64,000 nt of DNA. Origin: Chrysogorgia sp. JL179-B06. Lineage: Eukaryota > Cnidaria > Anthozoa > Scleralcyonacea > Chrysogorgiidae. Below are positions 9,651-21,444 of this stretch, one piece after another; the stretch's first letter is position 1; each line of letters opens with the position of its first letter. The notes below the pieces were generated by a model that saw only the letters and a program-made list of their open reading frames with translations, ran no database searches and was not told the origin of the DNA. A program made the translations under genes and the position numbers. The stretch lies in assembly GCA_035772405.1 (NCBI GenBank), contig JAYKKM010000054.1, forward strand, positions 1,290,001 to 1,354,000. Direction: 5' to 3'.

Positions 9651-10930
9651 TAACCCTATACTAACATCTAACCCTATACTACTATTATCCTGATACTAAC
9701 CCTATACTTATCCTGATACTAACCCTATACTTATCCTGATACTAACCCTCTGATACTAACCCTATACTACTAAAATCCTGATACTAACCCTATACTACTA
9801 AAATCCTGATACTAACCCTATACTACTAAAATCCTGATACTAACCCTCTGATACTAACCCTCTGATACTAACCCTCTGATACTAACCCTCTGATGCTAAC
9901 CCTATACTACTAATATCCTGATACTAAACCTATACTACTAATATCCTGATACTAACCCTATACTACTAATATCCTGATACTAACCCTATACTACTAATAT
10001 CCTGATACTAACCCTATACTACTAATATCCTGATACTACTAATATCCTGATACTACTAATATCCTGCTACTACTAATATCCTGCTACTACTAATATCCTG
10101 CTACTACTAATATCCTGCTACTACTAATATCCTGCTACTACTAATATCCTGCTACTACTAATATCCTGCTACTACTAATATCCTGCTACTACTAATATCC
10201 TGCTACTACTAATATCCTGCTACTACTAATATCCTGCTACTACTAATATCCTGCTACTACTAATATCCTGCTACTACTAATATCCTGCTACTACTAATAT
10301 CCTGATACTACTAATATCCTGATACTACTAATATCCTGATACTACTAATATCCTGATACTACTAATATCCTGATACTACTAATATCCTGATACTACTAAT
10401 ATCCTGTTACTACTAATATCCTGATACTACTAATATCCTGATACTACTAATATCCTGATACTACTAATATCCTGATACTACTAATATCCTGATACTACTA
10501 ATATCCTGATACTACTAATATCCTGATACTACTAATATCCTGATACTACTAATATCCTGATACTACTAATATCCTGATACTACTAATATCCTGATACTAC
10601 TAATATCCTGATACTACTAATATCCTGATACTACTAATATCCTGATACTACTAATATCCTGATACTAACCCTACACTACTAATATCCTGATACTAACCCT
10701 ATACTACATGTACTAATATCCTGATACTAACCCTATACTACTAATATCCTGATACTAATCCTATACTACTAATATCCTGATACTAATCCTATACTACTAA
10801 TATCCTGATACTAACCCTATACTACTAATATCCTGATACTAACCCTATACTACCATAATCCTAATACTAACCCTACTGTATATTAATCTAATCCTAATAC
10901 TAACCCTATACTAAACTAATCATGATACTA
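9651..10930. repeat. 17-bp minisatellite (TACTACTAATATCCTGA), about 37 units
   Basis: From about 10025 to 10665 the array is a pure 17-bp unit, TACTACTAATATCCTGA. The left (9651-10020) and right (10665-10930) flanks are the longer telomere-like units. A run of about 14 consecutive units at 10068-10296 carries CTGCTAC in place of CTGATAC, and one lone CTGTTAC unit lies near 10408. Such variant blocks point to local expansion. Confidence 0.9.
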
Positions 10931-10936
10931 ATCCTA

Positions 10937-11262
10937 ATACTTGTTAGGTAAACATGAAGCGATAGACATGAAGCGATATAGATAAAAACAAGACGAATGG
11001 ATGTTAGATAAACATGAAGCGATAGGTAAAAGCAAGATGAATGAATGTTAGGTAAACACGAAGCGATATAGGTAAAAGCAAGACGAATTAATGTTATTGG
11101 TAAACATGAAGCGATAGGTAAAAGCAAGACGAATGGATGTTAGGTAAACACGAAGCGATAGGTAAAAGCAAGACGAATTAATGTTAGGTAAACACGAAGC
11201 GATATAGGTAAAAACAAGACGAATTAATGTTATAGGTAAACATGAAGCGATAGGTAAAAACA
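10937..11262. repeat. 44-47-bp minisatellite, seven units
   Basis: Seven units built on TGTTAGGTAAACACGAAGCG and AGGTAAAAGCAAGACGAATT, varying by one- and two-base indels. Repetitive reading frames on the minus strand (HVYLTSIRLAF type) are by-products. Confidence 0.9.
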
Positions 11263-11334
11263 GGCAAGTAACGTAAACCGCCACCACGCAAAACGGAAAC
11301 AACGAGAAAAACAAAACCGAACAAAAATCCATAT

Positions 11335-11490
11335 AATAAATTATTTATTAACCTTGTTTGCTCAGTCTGTGCGGGAAAGTATTCTCTTTCGGGTATTTTC
11401 GTACAGACCTCGCTCTTTCATCGTTAGTTCTGTATGTACGAAGTACTTTTCCGTACAGACCTCGTAGTCAGCTAATAAATAATTATACTA
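11335..11490. repeat. Short inverted repeat with GTACAGACCTCG motifs
   Basis: ATAAATTATTTATTA on the left is mirrored by TAATAAATAATTAT on the right. GTACAGACCTCG occurs twice. It resembles a small MITE, and its words (GTACAGACC / GGTCCGTAC) recall the repeat at 55317-55560. Confidence 0.45.
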
Positions 11491-11555
11491 ATTAGAGGTG
11501 AGATTTATTGATATGATTGCTGAATAGTGATGAAACATTTCTTAATTCCTTTTAG

Positions 11556-11906
11556 GAAATTTATGGTGCTAAGAGAAGGCAACATGATTTTGAACATTTA
11601 AACACAGTTGAAATTATAGAGGGAGCCAAGGACAATTATCCAGACGAGAAAGCACAGTCTGCTGCCACGAAAATATTCAATATAGCACAAAGTGTGAAAA
11701 AGGATGATATTCTTGTTGTCCTTGTGTCAGGTGGAGGTTCTGCTCTTCTACCCTTGCCTGTTTCTGATATTACATTGGAGGAGAAACTTCAGACTACAAA
11801 GGTTTTATCAAAAAAGGGTGCTAGTATATTTGAGTTAAATACGGTTAGGAAACACTTATCGCAAATTAAAGGTGGAAAACTTGCAGAAGCTGCATATCCT
11901 GCATCG
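11556..11906 (+). CDS. GLYCTK: Glycerate kinase, second exon seen
   Basis: 117 codons, phase 0 at both ends (TTTTAG|GAA ... TCG|GTGAGT). It contains the glycine-rich VLVSGGGSALLPLPVSDITL, matching the family's LISGGGSALLPAP segment that contacts nucleotide/phosphate. It is followed by LEEKLQTTKVLSKKGASIFE and LNTVRKHLSQIKGGKLAEAA, matching the conserved ELNTIRKALSQLKGG motif. The front half (EIYGAKRRQHDFEHLNTVEI) is the less conserved linker. No stops or frame breaks are seen, and the exon joins in frame with its neighbours, so the gene looks intact here. Confidence 0.95.
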
Positions 11907-12520
11907 GTGAGTATTAACATCTAAAATTTGATAGTTTACACTCAATCTCATAATTTATAATTTAACTCAATCTTAAAATTCGGTTGATTTTTGCATCTAA
12001 TATTGCTAGTGACCTTAGCCAGCTATGTCATCGGCAAACTAATTTCTGGATATGCCACATCGTGATGATGTAATGTCTAAATACAGCCATTGTGCTCGTT
12101 AAAATTAAACCTAGCAACGCCAGTGTGCTTGTATAACAATACAAACGAAGGCATACAGTAATTGATAATCTGTTAATTGTCAACAAACTCTGAACGAAGC
12201 ACTTCATAAAATATAAAAGTTATATTATTATAAGACCTTGTGTTTGAAAACCAACGTGTTGGGCTCTTAACAATCGAGTAATATATATTAATTTAATTAC
12301 CTGAAGGGGAGATTTAGTTATCCGAACTTCTTTGTAGACTGATACCTTTAGGTAACTAAACTAAGCGATAACTGGACTGGTTCACAAAAACCTGTGCTGT
12401 AATATAGATCATGGCTGATGACCAATGGAAACGAGAGCTTGGTAAAACGTTTTTAAAAAGTTTAAAAATGTAAAATTCTGATCTTTTAAGATTAAATCCA
12501 TGTATTTCATGTCGCCCAAT

Positions 12521-12662
12521 AGCGGAGCGCACAGATGACGTACAGTATGTTGTTGATCCTAAACAATAGGAAATGAGTCATTTGGGAATTCTTCAGACTC
12601 AATTTTAGTTTGTTTGTCCGCATTTTGGGCTTAAAAATAGAATCTGTGCGCTACGCTATTAC
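12521..12662. mobile_element. Small MITE-like inverted repeat
   Basis: ATAGCGGAGCGCACAGAT at the left is mirrored by ATCTGTGCGCTACGCTAT at the right. It is about 140 bp long with no coding capacity. Confidence 0.6.
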
Positions 12663-14428
12663 TTTTGCTCTCAAATTCTCAGAGTGATTATTGCGTAAGT
12701 TAGGAGAATTTACATTTTTATGATTTTAATAAATGAACCTTTTACCTATTTTCAAAATGCAATTTTATAAAAGAAATAGAAAACATTTTGTTTATATAAC
12801 TGTATGGAAACACGAAAAATATTTTCTATTTCTTAATTAGATGCATGTACGCACGGGGTACCTATTTTTAATATAGTACGAGGAGCTATTGTTGTATTTT
12901 ATTTGTTATATTATATCTACCTCCTTTAACTTATTGACGTAAATATATAAAATTCCAGGAAAGATACAAGATCGGCAGACCCCCAGACTATATTCAGTTT
13001 CGAACTAAGAATTTATTATTTTCAATAAGTGATGTTATTTCGTAATTTAGTAGTTTTGTAAATTAGTTTAAATTACCGTATAAGTCTGTTTGTTAATCAA
13101 AAAGTAAAAATATTTAATTGTGATTTTTGATCAAATTCGGTGGTTCTCCGATGAAAAAAGATGCCTTTTTCATCTCAAAATTGAGAAAGATGTTGTATTT
13201 TGTACGCTGCCATTAAAATCATGGAAAACTCAGCAAGTGATTAAGAGTGTTCGGACGCATTTATATTTGCAGACCTTATATCCGTTCATAAGGAATTAAC
13301 AAATTTGCCAAAGAATTTCACAGATTTAAGAATACATCAAGACAGTCTGTATGTGGTATATGGGAAAAACTATTTCGTTTGGGAATGTCATGATGACGTC
13401 ATCATAACGTCGCTGAAAAATGAAAATTCCTATAATCTCCGAAGGTTTTGAAGTAAAATTGATTTTTCACGAGATTAGAATCTGGACTGTTGTCTTTAAA
13501 AACGTAATAAACACAATAAAATGTTGAAATCCATATACGTACTTTTTTGTAGAAAGTAATTTGGGTTTTCAGGACACTCACAAATAGTAACATAATGTCA
13601 AAAATGACGAAAATTATAGAGTTTTGGTGTTTGTCGATGACGTCAATGTTATCAAATTACGTCACCAGACGAAAGAAATGTGCCTACATATTTCACACAT
13701 TAAATATCTTGGTTATACCTTGAATTTATTGTCCACTCAAAGTGCAAGTATATTGGGTGGTTGATGACCTGTCCTTAGCAACCGGTTGTCTAGCAACGGA
13801 ACACGTCCGTATGCATCAAGAGCAATAAATTAGAGGTAAGCTTGTTGAAGCTATGACGTCAAAAGTAGTCTTGTCTCATTCCACCCAAACTCGGCCGTTT
13901 TAATGGCAGGTTACTTTACACATCATTGTATTATTATTATTACATTATTTCAACGCTTACTAATTGGCATAATATTTTTAACATTATTGGAAAAAATAGG
14001 GAGCATATTTTTCATCGGAGAACTGCACTTTAATATTTTTAATGTACTATTTAAAAAAGAGACGATAGCCAAGTGTTTTAAGGTGGCTCCCTACAATGGC
14101 GATCTCTATTTCTGTTACGCAAGAGTAGTGATGAAGGTTTCTTAATATACATATATTCAAATGAGCCATGTTTATCACTACGCATGCGTGATTAGAAAAG
14201 CGATCGCAAAAAGTCGATCGCGCGATAAAATTACACTGAATGGAAATCCGGCGTTAGACCCGATAGAGCACGTACTGTGAGTTTTTTTAATAGCTTACAA
14301 ATTGAAGCATTTCATACGTTCATTGGCGTAATGCATTGCACTGCTTAGGATCTGCCTAATGTAAATGCGCCACGGACGGCAGCACTTTATTAGCTCTCTT
14401 ATATTTTTATTATTTTTAACCTTTTAAA

Positions 14429-17400
14429 ATGTTTTCTGAAGTCAACCATCGACTAATAAACCTTGCTAAAGGTTTTATTAAACCTGGATGGCCAAGACAC
14501 CGAGGAAATAGAGCAGGTCGTGCAGTTCGAGAGCGAAATCTACAATGTCGAGTTCAAATTGAAGTTATTCAACGCCGTGCATTCGACCAAAACGTCACTT
14601 CACAAAGACATAAACGATGCCATAACCCGGCCAACTGCGTAAAAATCAACGTAGAACCACCAGCAAAAAGGAATGGCTCTCCATCTGCCTTCGTACCGTC
14701 GTTATATTTGTCCAATGTTATGTCTCTCGCCCCGAAGATTGATGAAATTCGCCATTTAGCAAGCGATGTCAAGGTGGACGGCTTAAAAGTCATATTCACG
14801 ACAATATCATCGCTATTGAGGGCTATAATTTAGTGCGAAGAGACAGGGTCGATATCGAACACGGTGGCATTTGCACGTATGTTAAAAGTAACATCAATTT
14901 CACCACTTTAGAAGTTCTACAAAACCAAAATTATGAAGTCCTCTGGATAAAGCTATGACCCGTGCGACTCCCAAGAGGATACAGTTCCATTGTTTTAGGA
15001 ACTCTACCATGTGCCAATGATCAGGATTTACTACAATATCTTCATATATGCCTTTCGTTGATTGAATCTCGGTTTTTTAATTGTGGAGTCCTGTTAGTTG
15101 GTGATTTTAACCGGCTAAATACCTCTCGTTTGAGAAACAACTACAACTTGAAGCAAATTGTGAATTTTCCAACTCGTGGCTCCAGAACCCTGGACTTAGT
15201 GCTGACAAACTTGAAGACCTTCTATAAAGATCCCACTCAACGACCCCCTCACGGCTTATCAGATCACATGTCTGTGGAAGTACAACCCAGGGACAGATCT
15301 CAACTTCCAGAACAGGGCCGTACTATTAAATCAAGAGATCTGAGACCAAGTAATCGTCTTGCGATACGTGCATGCGTATCTCCAGGAAGTTGATGTTAAC
15401 GCACATATTGATGCAGTTAACACCTGCGCCGAAAAAGTTTCAGTCTTTGAAAAAATTGTTCAAGTGGGGATGGAGTTTGTATTGCCCTTACGATCTAAAA
15501 CCATATACCCCGGTGAACCACCTTGGATTAATCCAACTTTGAAAGACCTCATTAGACGCCGCCAAAGGGCTCTCACGCAAGGAAACTTGCTAGTGTTTCG
15601 TCTTCTCAGGAACCGCGTGAACCGCGAACGCAAGGCTTGTAGAGCGAAATACTACGACACCAAAGTAGCTCAATTGAAAGATTCTAAACCATAATCTTGG
15701 TGGAGTGAAGTCAAGAAACTCAGCGGCCTATCTTCTGCGTCATCCAGTAAAATTAACCTCGCAAATCTCCTTCAACACCTTGATGGCATTCCTGATGGAG
15801 CGGATTTAGCCAAAACAATCAACGAGGCTTTTTTATAACCAATGAGTATCTTCGAACCCCTGCCGAACGACTACGAACCTCAGCAAGACGATCCATCTGC
15901 TGTACCATACGCAGTCTCAGCTGACAGCGTCTTTATGAAGCTCTCCTTTCTCAATCCAAAGAAGGCCACCGGCCCAGATGGCATACCAGCTTGGCTGATT
16001 AAAGAGAATGTAGATCTATTGGTGGGCCCTATGACAGATATCATCAACTGTTCCTTTAGTGAAGGACGTCTCCCTCCATCATGGACAACAGCTGACATAG
16101 TACCTATTCCTAAACAGAAGCAGATCCAAGATGTTAATAAAGACTTACGTCCAATATCATTGACACCAGTGCTATCCAAAGTACATGTAGCTGAGGAGTT
16201 TGTTGTGGAGGACCATATGCGACCAGCTGTTATGGAAAAGATCAGTGAAAGTTAATTCGGTTGTATTCCTAAATCTTCTACTACGCAAGCTTTACTCAGC
16301 ATGGTGCACTCATGGACCAAACACACTGACGGAACTGGTTCTACAGTAAGGGTCGTATTGTTTGACTATAAGAAAGCGTTTGATTTGATAGATCATCGAA
16401 TCCTTGCCACCAAACTGACGGCCCTCGACTTACCGTACTCCATCTCGTGCTGGATTTTAGACTTTCTTAAAAATCGCAAGCAAAGAGTTAAACTCGGTCA
16501 GGGCTGTAAATCCGAATGGGGAGACATACCAGCAGGGGTCCCTCAAGGGACTAAACTGGGACCGTGGCTGTTCATCTTAATGATTGACGATATTGATGTT
16601 ACAAACACAGAGTTATGGAAATATGGGGATGACACGACAATTGCAGAGCCAGTTGCAAAGAACCAGGCAAGTAGGATTCAAGACGCTGTCAACGAACTCG
16701 TAACCAAATCGAGCGAGAACAAGCTCCAATTAAATGAAAGTAAATGTAAAGAAATGCGAATCTCGTTTGCTAAGACCGCTGCAGATCTCAATCCAATTAT
16801 TATCAATGAGAAAGCTATTGAGGAAGTATCAAGTGTCAAGTTACTCGGATTGAACATTTCGAACGACCTGAAATGGAACTGTCACGTATCTGAAATATCA
16901 CGAAAGGTATCTACAAGACTCTACTTCCTCAAACAACTGAAGAGAGCGGGTGTTGCAACGAAGGAACTTGTAACCTTTTATACCATATGCATCCGTCCCA
17001 TCATGGAATACGCCTGCCCAGTCTATCATAATTCATTGCCCAACTACCTGTCACATGAACTTGAATCTTTACAGAAGCGTGCCATGAGAATTATCCACCC
17101 ATTTGTTCACTATTATAATGCATTAGAACTTGCAAATTTAGAAACAGCGTATAATCGTAGACAATCACAGACAACTAAAGTTTTCCAGGAAATTAGTACA
17201 AATCCAGAACATAAATTACATAAATTTTTACCGAAGTTAAATAAATGTAATTTCAAGCTTAGAAATACACGTAAATATCATGTCCCTGTTTGTAAAACAA
17301 ATAGACTTCAGAAAAGCTTTTTTTATAGTAATTGTACATAATTTTTGTCTTATAGTTATATTCATTAGTTCAGTATACTATTAGTTTTTGATACATATAT

Positions 17401-17490
17401 GCATGTCATTGTAAATTCTTAATCTAATTCAGCTCAGTTTTGGCTGTAAATTTTTAGAATTATTAAACTATCTATCTATCTATCTATCTG
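14429..17490 (+). pseudogene. Non-LTR retrotransposon (CR1/L2-like), nearly full length, broken
   Basis: Fragments in order match an APE-type endonuclease plus reverse transcriptase LINE. 14700-14960 has LYLSNVMSLAPKIDEIRHLA and, in another frame, GYNLVRRDRVD...HGGICTYVK. 14962-15393 has LLVGDFNRLN and LSDHMSVEV (endonuclease). 15359-15694 is the linker with PPWINPTLKDLIRRRQ. 15842-16255 has NPKKATGPDGIPAWLIKE. 16301-17341 has VVLFDYKKAFDLIDHRIL, PAGVPQGTKLGPWLF and a YGDD in place of the usual YADD active site, followed by a C-terminal region. Frameshifts and stops separate the pieces (for example the TGA at 14956-14958), so it is inactive. The 3' tail ends in (CTAT)n at 17467-17489, typical of L2/CR1-like elements. 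It lies in sense orientation within a GLYCTK intron. Confidence 0.92.
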
Positions 17491-17724
17491 CTCTGCAAAA
17501 AACAGCGAGAAATTTCACGAGAACAGCGTGTCTTTATCATACTAAATACATAATGCGATCGAGATTTTCCCTTGTGTTTTCATCATGAACAAGACGCCCG
17601 CTAGGCGTAAACTCGAGCTACTTAGAAAGCTACTCTGCAGGAACTGTTGTGTTGGCTGATTTTATTTTGCTGGAGTGCGGTTACTTTGTCTGCAATGTGA
17701 TTTTCATATTGGGATTCACTATAT

Positions 17725-17908
17725 GTACAGCAGTTCATGTCGTGACGTCAAAATACCACCTCGAATTGTTCGACTTTAAACTAAAATAAGGTTAGGGTTA
17801 GGATGACAGTTAGGATCAGGGTTTGATTTTGGGTAAGGGTTAGTTTTGTACATAGAAAATAACCAAATAGTGTTGAAATTTGTGACGTCACGACATGAAC
17901 TGCTGTAC
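17725..17908. mobile_element. MITE with telomere-like interior
   Basis: Inverted ends GTACAGCAGTTCATGTCGTG ... and reverse complement, 26 bp through TGACGTCA. The centre contains AAGGTTAGGGTTAGG and GGGTAAGGGTTAG. Confidence 0.8.
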
Positions 17909-17910
17909 AA

Positions 17911-18123
17911 TTAGGGGCCGATTACATGGAGAAATTTCAGCCCGGTTGCCACTACCCGGGCTGAAAATTTCAACCCGGGCTGAAATTTCCCATGTAATCG
18001 CTCAAAAATTTCAGCCCGGGCTAAATAAACGGAAACACTGACATGGAATTGACAATGAAATTTCTGAAATTGAAATTTCAATGAAAACTGACAATGAAAT
18101 TTCCCCATGTAATCAACCCCTAA
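17911..18123. mobile_element. MITE, TTAGGGGCCGATTACATGG ends
   Basis: The left end TTAGGGGCCGATTACATGG and right end CCATGTAATCAACCCCTAA are inverted. CCCGGGCTGAAATTT is repeated in the interior. It lies 2 bp from the preceding MITE. Confidence 0.7.
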
Positions 18124-18774
18124 GTGACACCCTTTTCAGATGCGATTCATATCCAGTTTTTACTTTTGCTTGGACCGTAGGGAAGTTTAGGGGCCGAAGA
18201 CAAAAAACTCAGTAACCATTTAATGGCCATTAGGGGATTATCATATACAGGTAAATTGTTCATCAAATGCTTAGGCCCGCACTAGTTTAAGATATAGTGG
18301 AAGAATTGATGTTTTAACTTAAGAATTGGTATAAGATATACAAGTTATTAGTCATATTTTACCATTGAAAAGACAGTCAATTTGATAGGCTCTTTAACTT
18401 TAGCTCACAATAAACAATAGACAGCACTATACTCAAGTTACAAAAATATATTATTGTCAATGTATAAAAATATATTATACAACATAACAAATAACAATTA
18501 TATAGAACTATGAACTAGAATTAATATTTGTCGTGACAGTGTGTCCAAGGCACAAACTGGGATTTAAAGATCTTGTATAGTAACTTTAACATCTTGAATA
18601 TCTGCAACAATATAGAACATTTTGGAGTCGCATTTACAGGTAAAATATAAAGTGAAACAGGGTTATTTGATGGGAACATGTTTTCTGATTTATTATAAAG
18701 CAAAATATGTGAATGTACTGCATAGTGATGATCATATATAGACAATATATATGCAATAATAAAATATAATCTTC
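18124..18774. other. Unassigned intronic sequence
   Basis: No recognisable gene or repeat. Confidence 0.4.
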
Positions 18775-18855
18775 AGAAGATGACCGCCGCTGAGGCCGTC
18801 GAAACGTCAGTCACCAACAACAGTCTTTTTCAAGACTACAACAACCTGGACGATC
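18775..18855 (+). repeat. Dispersed GAAGATGACCGCC...CGAAACGTCAG motif, copy 2
   Basis: GAAGATGACCGCCGCTGAGG, then CCGTCGAAACGTCAGTC, then CAGTCTTTTTCAAGACTACA. The hairpin GACCGCC/GGCCGUC pairs except for one mismatch. The downstream words recur after copy 3 at 55137-55160, so a longer element is shared. Confidence 0.55.
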
Positions 18856-19029
18856 AACTTCACACATATAATCACATATATATCAGACATATACTATTTT
18901 TTACTAGTGTCAGAGGAGCCAAATTGAACTGTAGATTGTATATACATGTACCTTTTAATATCCTTTAGATTGTATATACCTTTTAATATATTTTAAACAT
19001 CCTTTAGAGTACCAGCGCTACGTATCACA

Positions 19030-19085
19030 TGTAATGCTGTTGTAATTCTTATGCTAAATACGGCAAATAAAGTTATTATTATTAT
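19030..19085 (+). mobile_element. LINE/SINE 3' tail
   Basis: GTTGTAATTCTTATGCTAAA, then AAATAAAGTTATTATTATTA. A polyadenylation-like AATAAAG plus (TTA)n end is characteristic of truncated LINE/SINE tails. No coding part is attached. Confidence 0.5.
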
Positions 19086-19776
19086 GACATCGCAACAAAC
19101 AATACAGGCAATAAAGCTTATCATAAATATTACAGTTACCTTAGTACATGTAAAGTATTTCCATACAGCGTTCATATGTTGTCGTTGAGTCTCTTCGGGT
19201 ATATATATATTATCACAACAACAGCATGTTTACCTGTCACTTCAGTTCACTTCATCAATGTCCTTCGTTCTTCGATTTACAGCATTTGAGCAACATTTTT
19301 CAGTATAATTGAATAACACATTTAAACATATTAAAGTTTGATCGATTCAATAAATCATGAAAACATAGGTTTGATCGAGTACATATCAAAATCGCTCGTC
19401 ATCTTTTAGTGTAGGTCTACCGTGGTCGGCGTGTGCGATTATAAGCAGTGTGAGCGTGTTTATGATTAAGATACTTGCCAGCCACATAATTCCTTATGAA
19501 TCTTATGAATCACAAATTTTCTATATTTTCAATATTTCTTTGGATAGTTTGAGCGAACACTCGAGCAATAGTGACCAAAGAAGATGGCGCATACATAAAG
19601 ATGAGCACAACGCGTGGTTTCACAAAGCCTATCGGGATGACGTAATAATTGCAATTTATCGACCCGAAAAAAATAAATAAATACAGGAAAGCCACCGAAA
19701 CCTAGACTCGGACAGTAGCCCGAGTAATTAATGATTTTTTAAGTGAATTTAAATTAGCATTTTGTTTTTTAATAAG

Positions 19777-20583
19777 GTGATCACATTAATCCTTTCCGAC
19801 GTTCTTGGGGATCCTTTGGATATCATCGCATGTGGTCCAACAGTACCCGACCTGTCCACAAAAGGTGATTGCGTTCGTGTGATAGAAAAGCTTGGGGCCT
19901 ACCATGATATACCATCAAATATTTTAAGACACTTGAATGTTGCAAGAGATGTGTCAAAATCAACATCAGAATATCCCCATGTCCAGAACGTTGTTGTTGG
20001 AAATAATAAAATAGCCGTTATTGCGGCAGCATCTATGGCTGAAAATCTTGGGTACCATGTACGTATTCACAGCACGGATGTGTCTGGAGAAGCCAGAGAC
20101 GTTGGACGATTTTATGCGAATCTTGGGGTAACGTTTGAGGAGGCAATCATTCCATCTGGGGAGCTGAACGACATCGCATCTGAGTTTCGTTCAGTAAAAA
20201 ATAAGCCATGTTGTATCCTGGGGGCTGGTGAAACAACAGTGTCTGTTAAAGGAAGTGGACAAGGTGGTCGTAATCAAGAACTGGCATTGGCTGCAGCCCT
20301 CGAAATGAGCAGGAATGTTACCGAAAGAAATATTCTTCTTTTAAGTGCTGGAACCGATGGTCAAGATGGTCCTACACCAGCTGCTGGTGCCTATGCTTTC
20401 CCACAGTTGGTCACCATGGCCGCCTCTCAAGGTCTCGATGCTTTGGAATTTATAAATAACAATGATTCTTTTGCATTCTACAGTGCGTTAGATAAAGGTC
20501 AGTATTTACTGAAAACTGGTTTAACTGGAACAAATGTAATGGACCTGCAAGTTTTACTTTCAGCTTCTGCATTGAATGACTAA
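19777..20583 (+). CDS. GLYCTK: Glycerate kinase, last exon with MOFRL domain
   Basis: 268 codons plus TAA. It starts after TTTTTTAATAAG with VITLILSDVLGDPLDIIACG, matching the family's SLILSDVVGDPxxxIASGPT. The C-terminal MOFRL domain has GAGETTVSVKGSGQGGRNQE and LLLSAGTDGQDGPTPAAGAY. The end reads GLTGTNVMDLQVLL, as in the human protein. GGRNQE and AGTDGQDGPT are the most conserved family motifs and all key letters are present. The exon has no stops, so together with the two upstream exons it forms an apparently functional enzyme gene. No other host gene is adjacent in this window, so no functional clustering can be claimed. Confidence 0.96.
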   Translation: MITLILSDVLGDPLDIIACGPTVPDLSTKGDCVRVIEKLGAYHDIPSNILRHLNVARDVSKSTSEYPHVQNVVVGNNKIAVIAAASMAENLGYHVRIHSTDVSGEARDVGRFYANLGVTFEEAIIPSGELNDIASEFRSVKNKPCCILGAGETTVSVKGSGQGGRNQELALAAALEMSRNVTERNILLLSAGTDGQDGPTPAAGAYAFPQLVTMAASQGLDALEFINNNDSFAFYSALDKGQYLLKTGLTGTNVMDLQVLLSASALND

Positions 20584-20886
20584 CGGAAAATTTTGAAGAC
20601 TATACTTGTAAATGTGTGAAAAACTATTTATGGTTTAGGGTGTTGTTTTGAGAGATTATGTAGGGTCACTTGTAAAGTTATCAGAGCACGGGCACAAAAG
20701 AAGCAGCTGCCAGTGGCACACATAGTATTTACGGGGGGAAGGAATTTGCAAATTTGCGACAATTATTTTAAAAAATTGTACAGTTTTATAGTTCAGTTAG
20801 TCTTATGCATGGTAGTAAGAAAAAAATAAGAAAGCTATACTAAGTTCTCAAAAGAACTGGATATAATATAAAAAGAGAGATAATTC

Positions 20887-20892
20887 AATAAA
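20887..20892 (+). terminator. Candidate polyadenylation signal of GLYCTK
   Basis: AATAAA 304 bp after the stop codon. It is the first exact hexamer I see downstream. A transposon-derived motif lies close by, so use of this site is uncertain. Confidence 0.35.
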
Positions 20893-20924
20893 TACTTCAA
20901 TAAGTAAAAGTACTTGCGTATTTC

Positions 20925-20960
20925 CATTGACGACGTTTCGCTTCTTCACGTTAGATGGAA
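20925..20960 (-). repeat. Dispersed GAAG...CGAAACGTC motif, copy 4 (minus)
   Basis: On the minus strand: GTGAAGAAGCGAAACGTCGT. It is shorter than copies 1-3 and lacks the inner hairpin. Confidence 0.4.
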
Positions 20961-21436
20961 AATAAGAGCAACGCGCGCGATATATATAGTTTGCAGGGTA
21001 CCGTAAACATAGAAGTGGGGTTTTAGAACGTATTAACACCAACACACAAGGTCAAACGTCAAACCGCCCTCTTGAAATCACTCGAAAGCGGCGAGCCGAT
21101 GACGAACTAGTCGGGCCGCAAATACGTTTACAGCCCGCAGAAAATGTTTTTGCGATCACCTTTTTTGGAGCTAACTGCGCATGTGAAAGCAACCCACAAG
21201 CATTTTTTCTCACGATAGTCTAGATGTATATATCTAGAGTGCATATATCTATATATCGGGAATGCATTGCTTCCCTGGAAAGTGATCCCCAAAAAATTAT
21301 GCTTGCAGCCCTGTTGCATCTTTAACCAGATTAATGGTGATTTTCATAATTATTTGTCCTTGTACATTGGTGATATTGATAATAACACGACTTTTGTCCG
21401 GTATGTTACTAAGCGGACCACAAATAAACAATAGGG
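20961..21436. other. Unassigned sequence downstream of GLYCTK
   Basis: Nothing recognised apart from a TA-rich TATATCTAGAGTGCATATAT near 21225. Confidence 0.4.
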
Positions 21437-21444
21437 ACCTTAAG

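Larger units (their letters stand above)
8180..11555 (+). other. GLYCTK intron, filled by minisatellites
   Basis: It runs from GTTTGT to TTCCTTTTAG and joins phase-0 codons (ITTE | EIYGAK). Most of its length is inverted-repeat arms plus tandem arrays, listed separately. 8182-8590 is AT-rich with nothing recognised. Confidence 0.85.
11907..19776 (+). other. GLYCTK intron with LINE and MITEs
   Basis: This 7.9-kb intron runs from GTGAGT to TTTTTTAATAAG and joins ...AAYPAS to VITLILSDV with phase 0. It contains a broken LINE, at least three small inverted-repeat elements and a second LINE tail (listed separately). The remainder, 12663-14400 and 18124-19030, shows no recognised genes. 12844-12895 resembles 33565-33615 (GCATGTACGCA...GTACCTATTTTT). 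Confidence 0.9.

Noticed and set aside
8895..10930. True telomere or chromosome end
   Set aside because: The TTAGGG-like units are degenerate, interrupted and lie inside a gene intron with unique sequence on both sides.
9651..11262. CRISPR-like regular array
   Set aside because: Units are directly contiguous with no unique spacers, and the locus is an animal intron.
10906..11332. Long minus-strand frames rich in Tyr, Leu and Ser
   Set aside because: By-products of the 44-47-bp tandem repeat.
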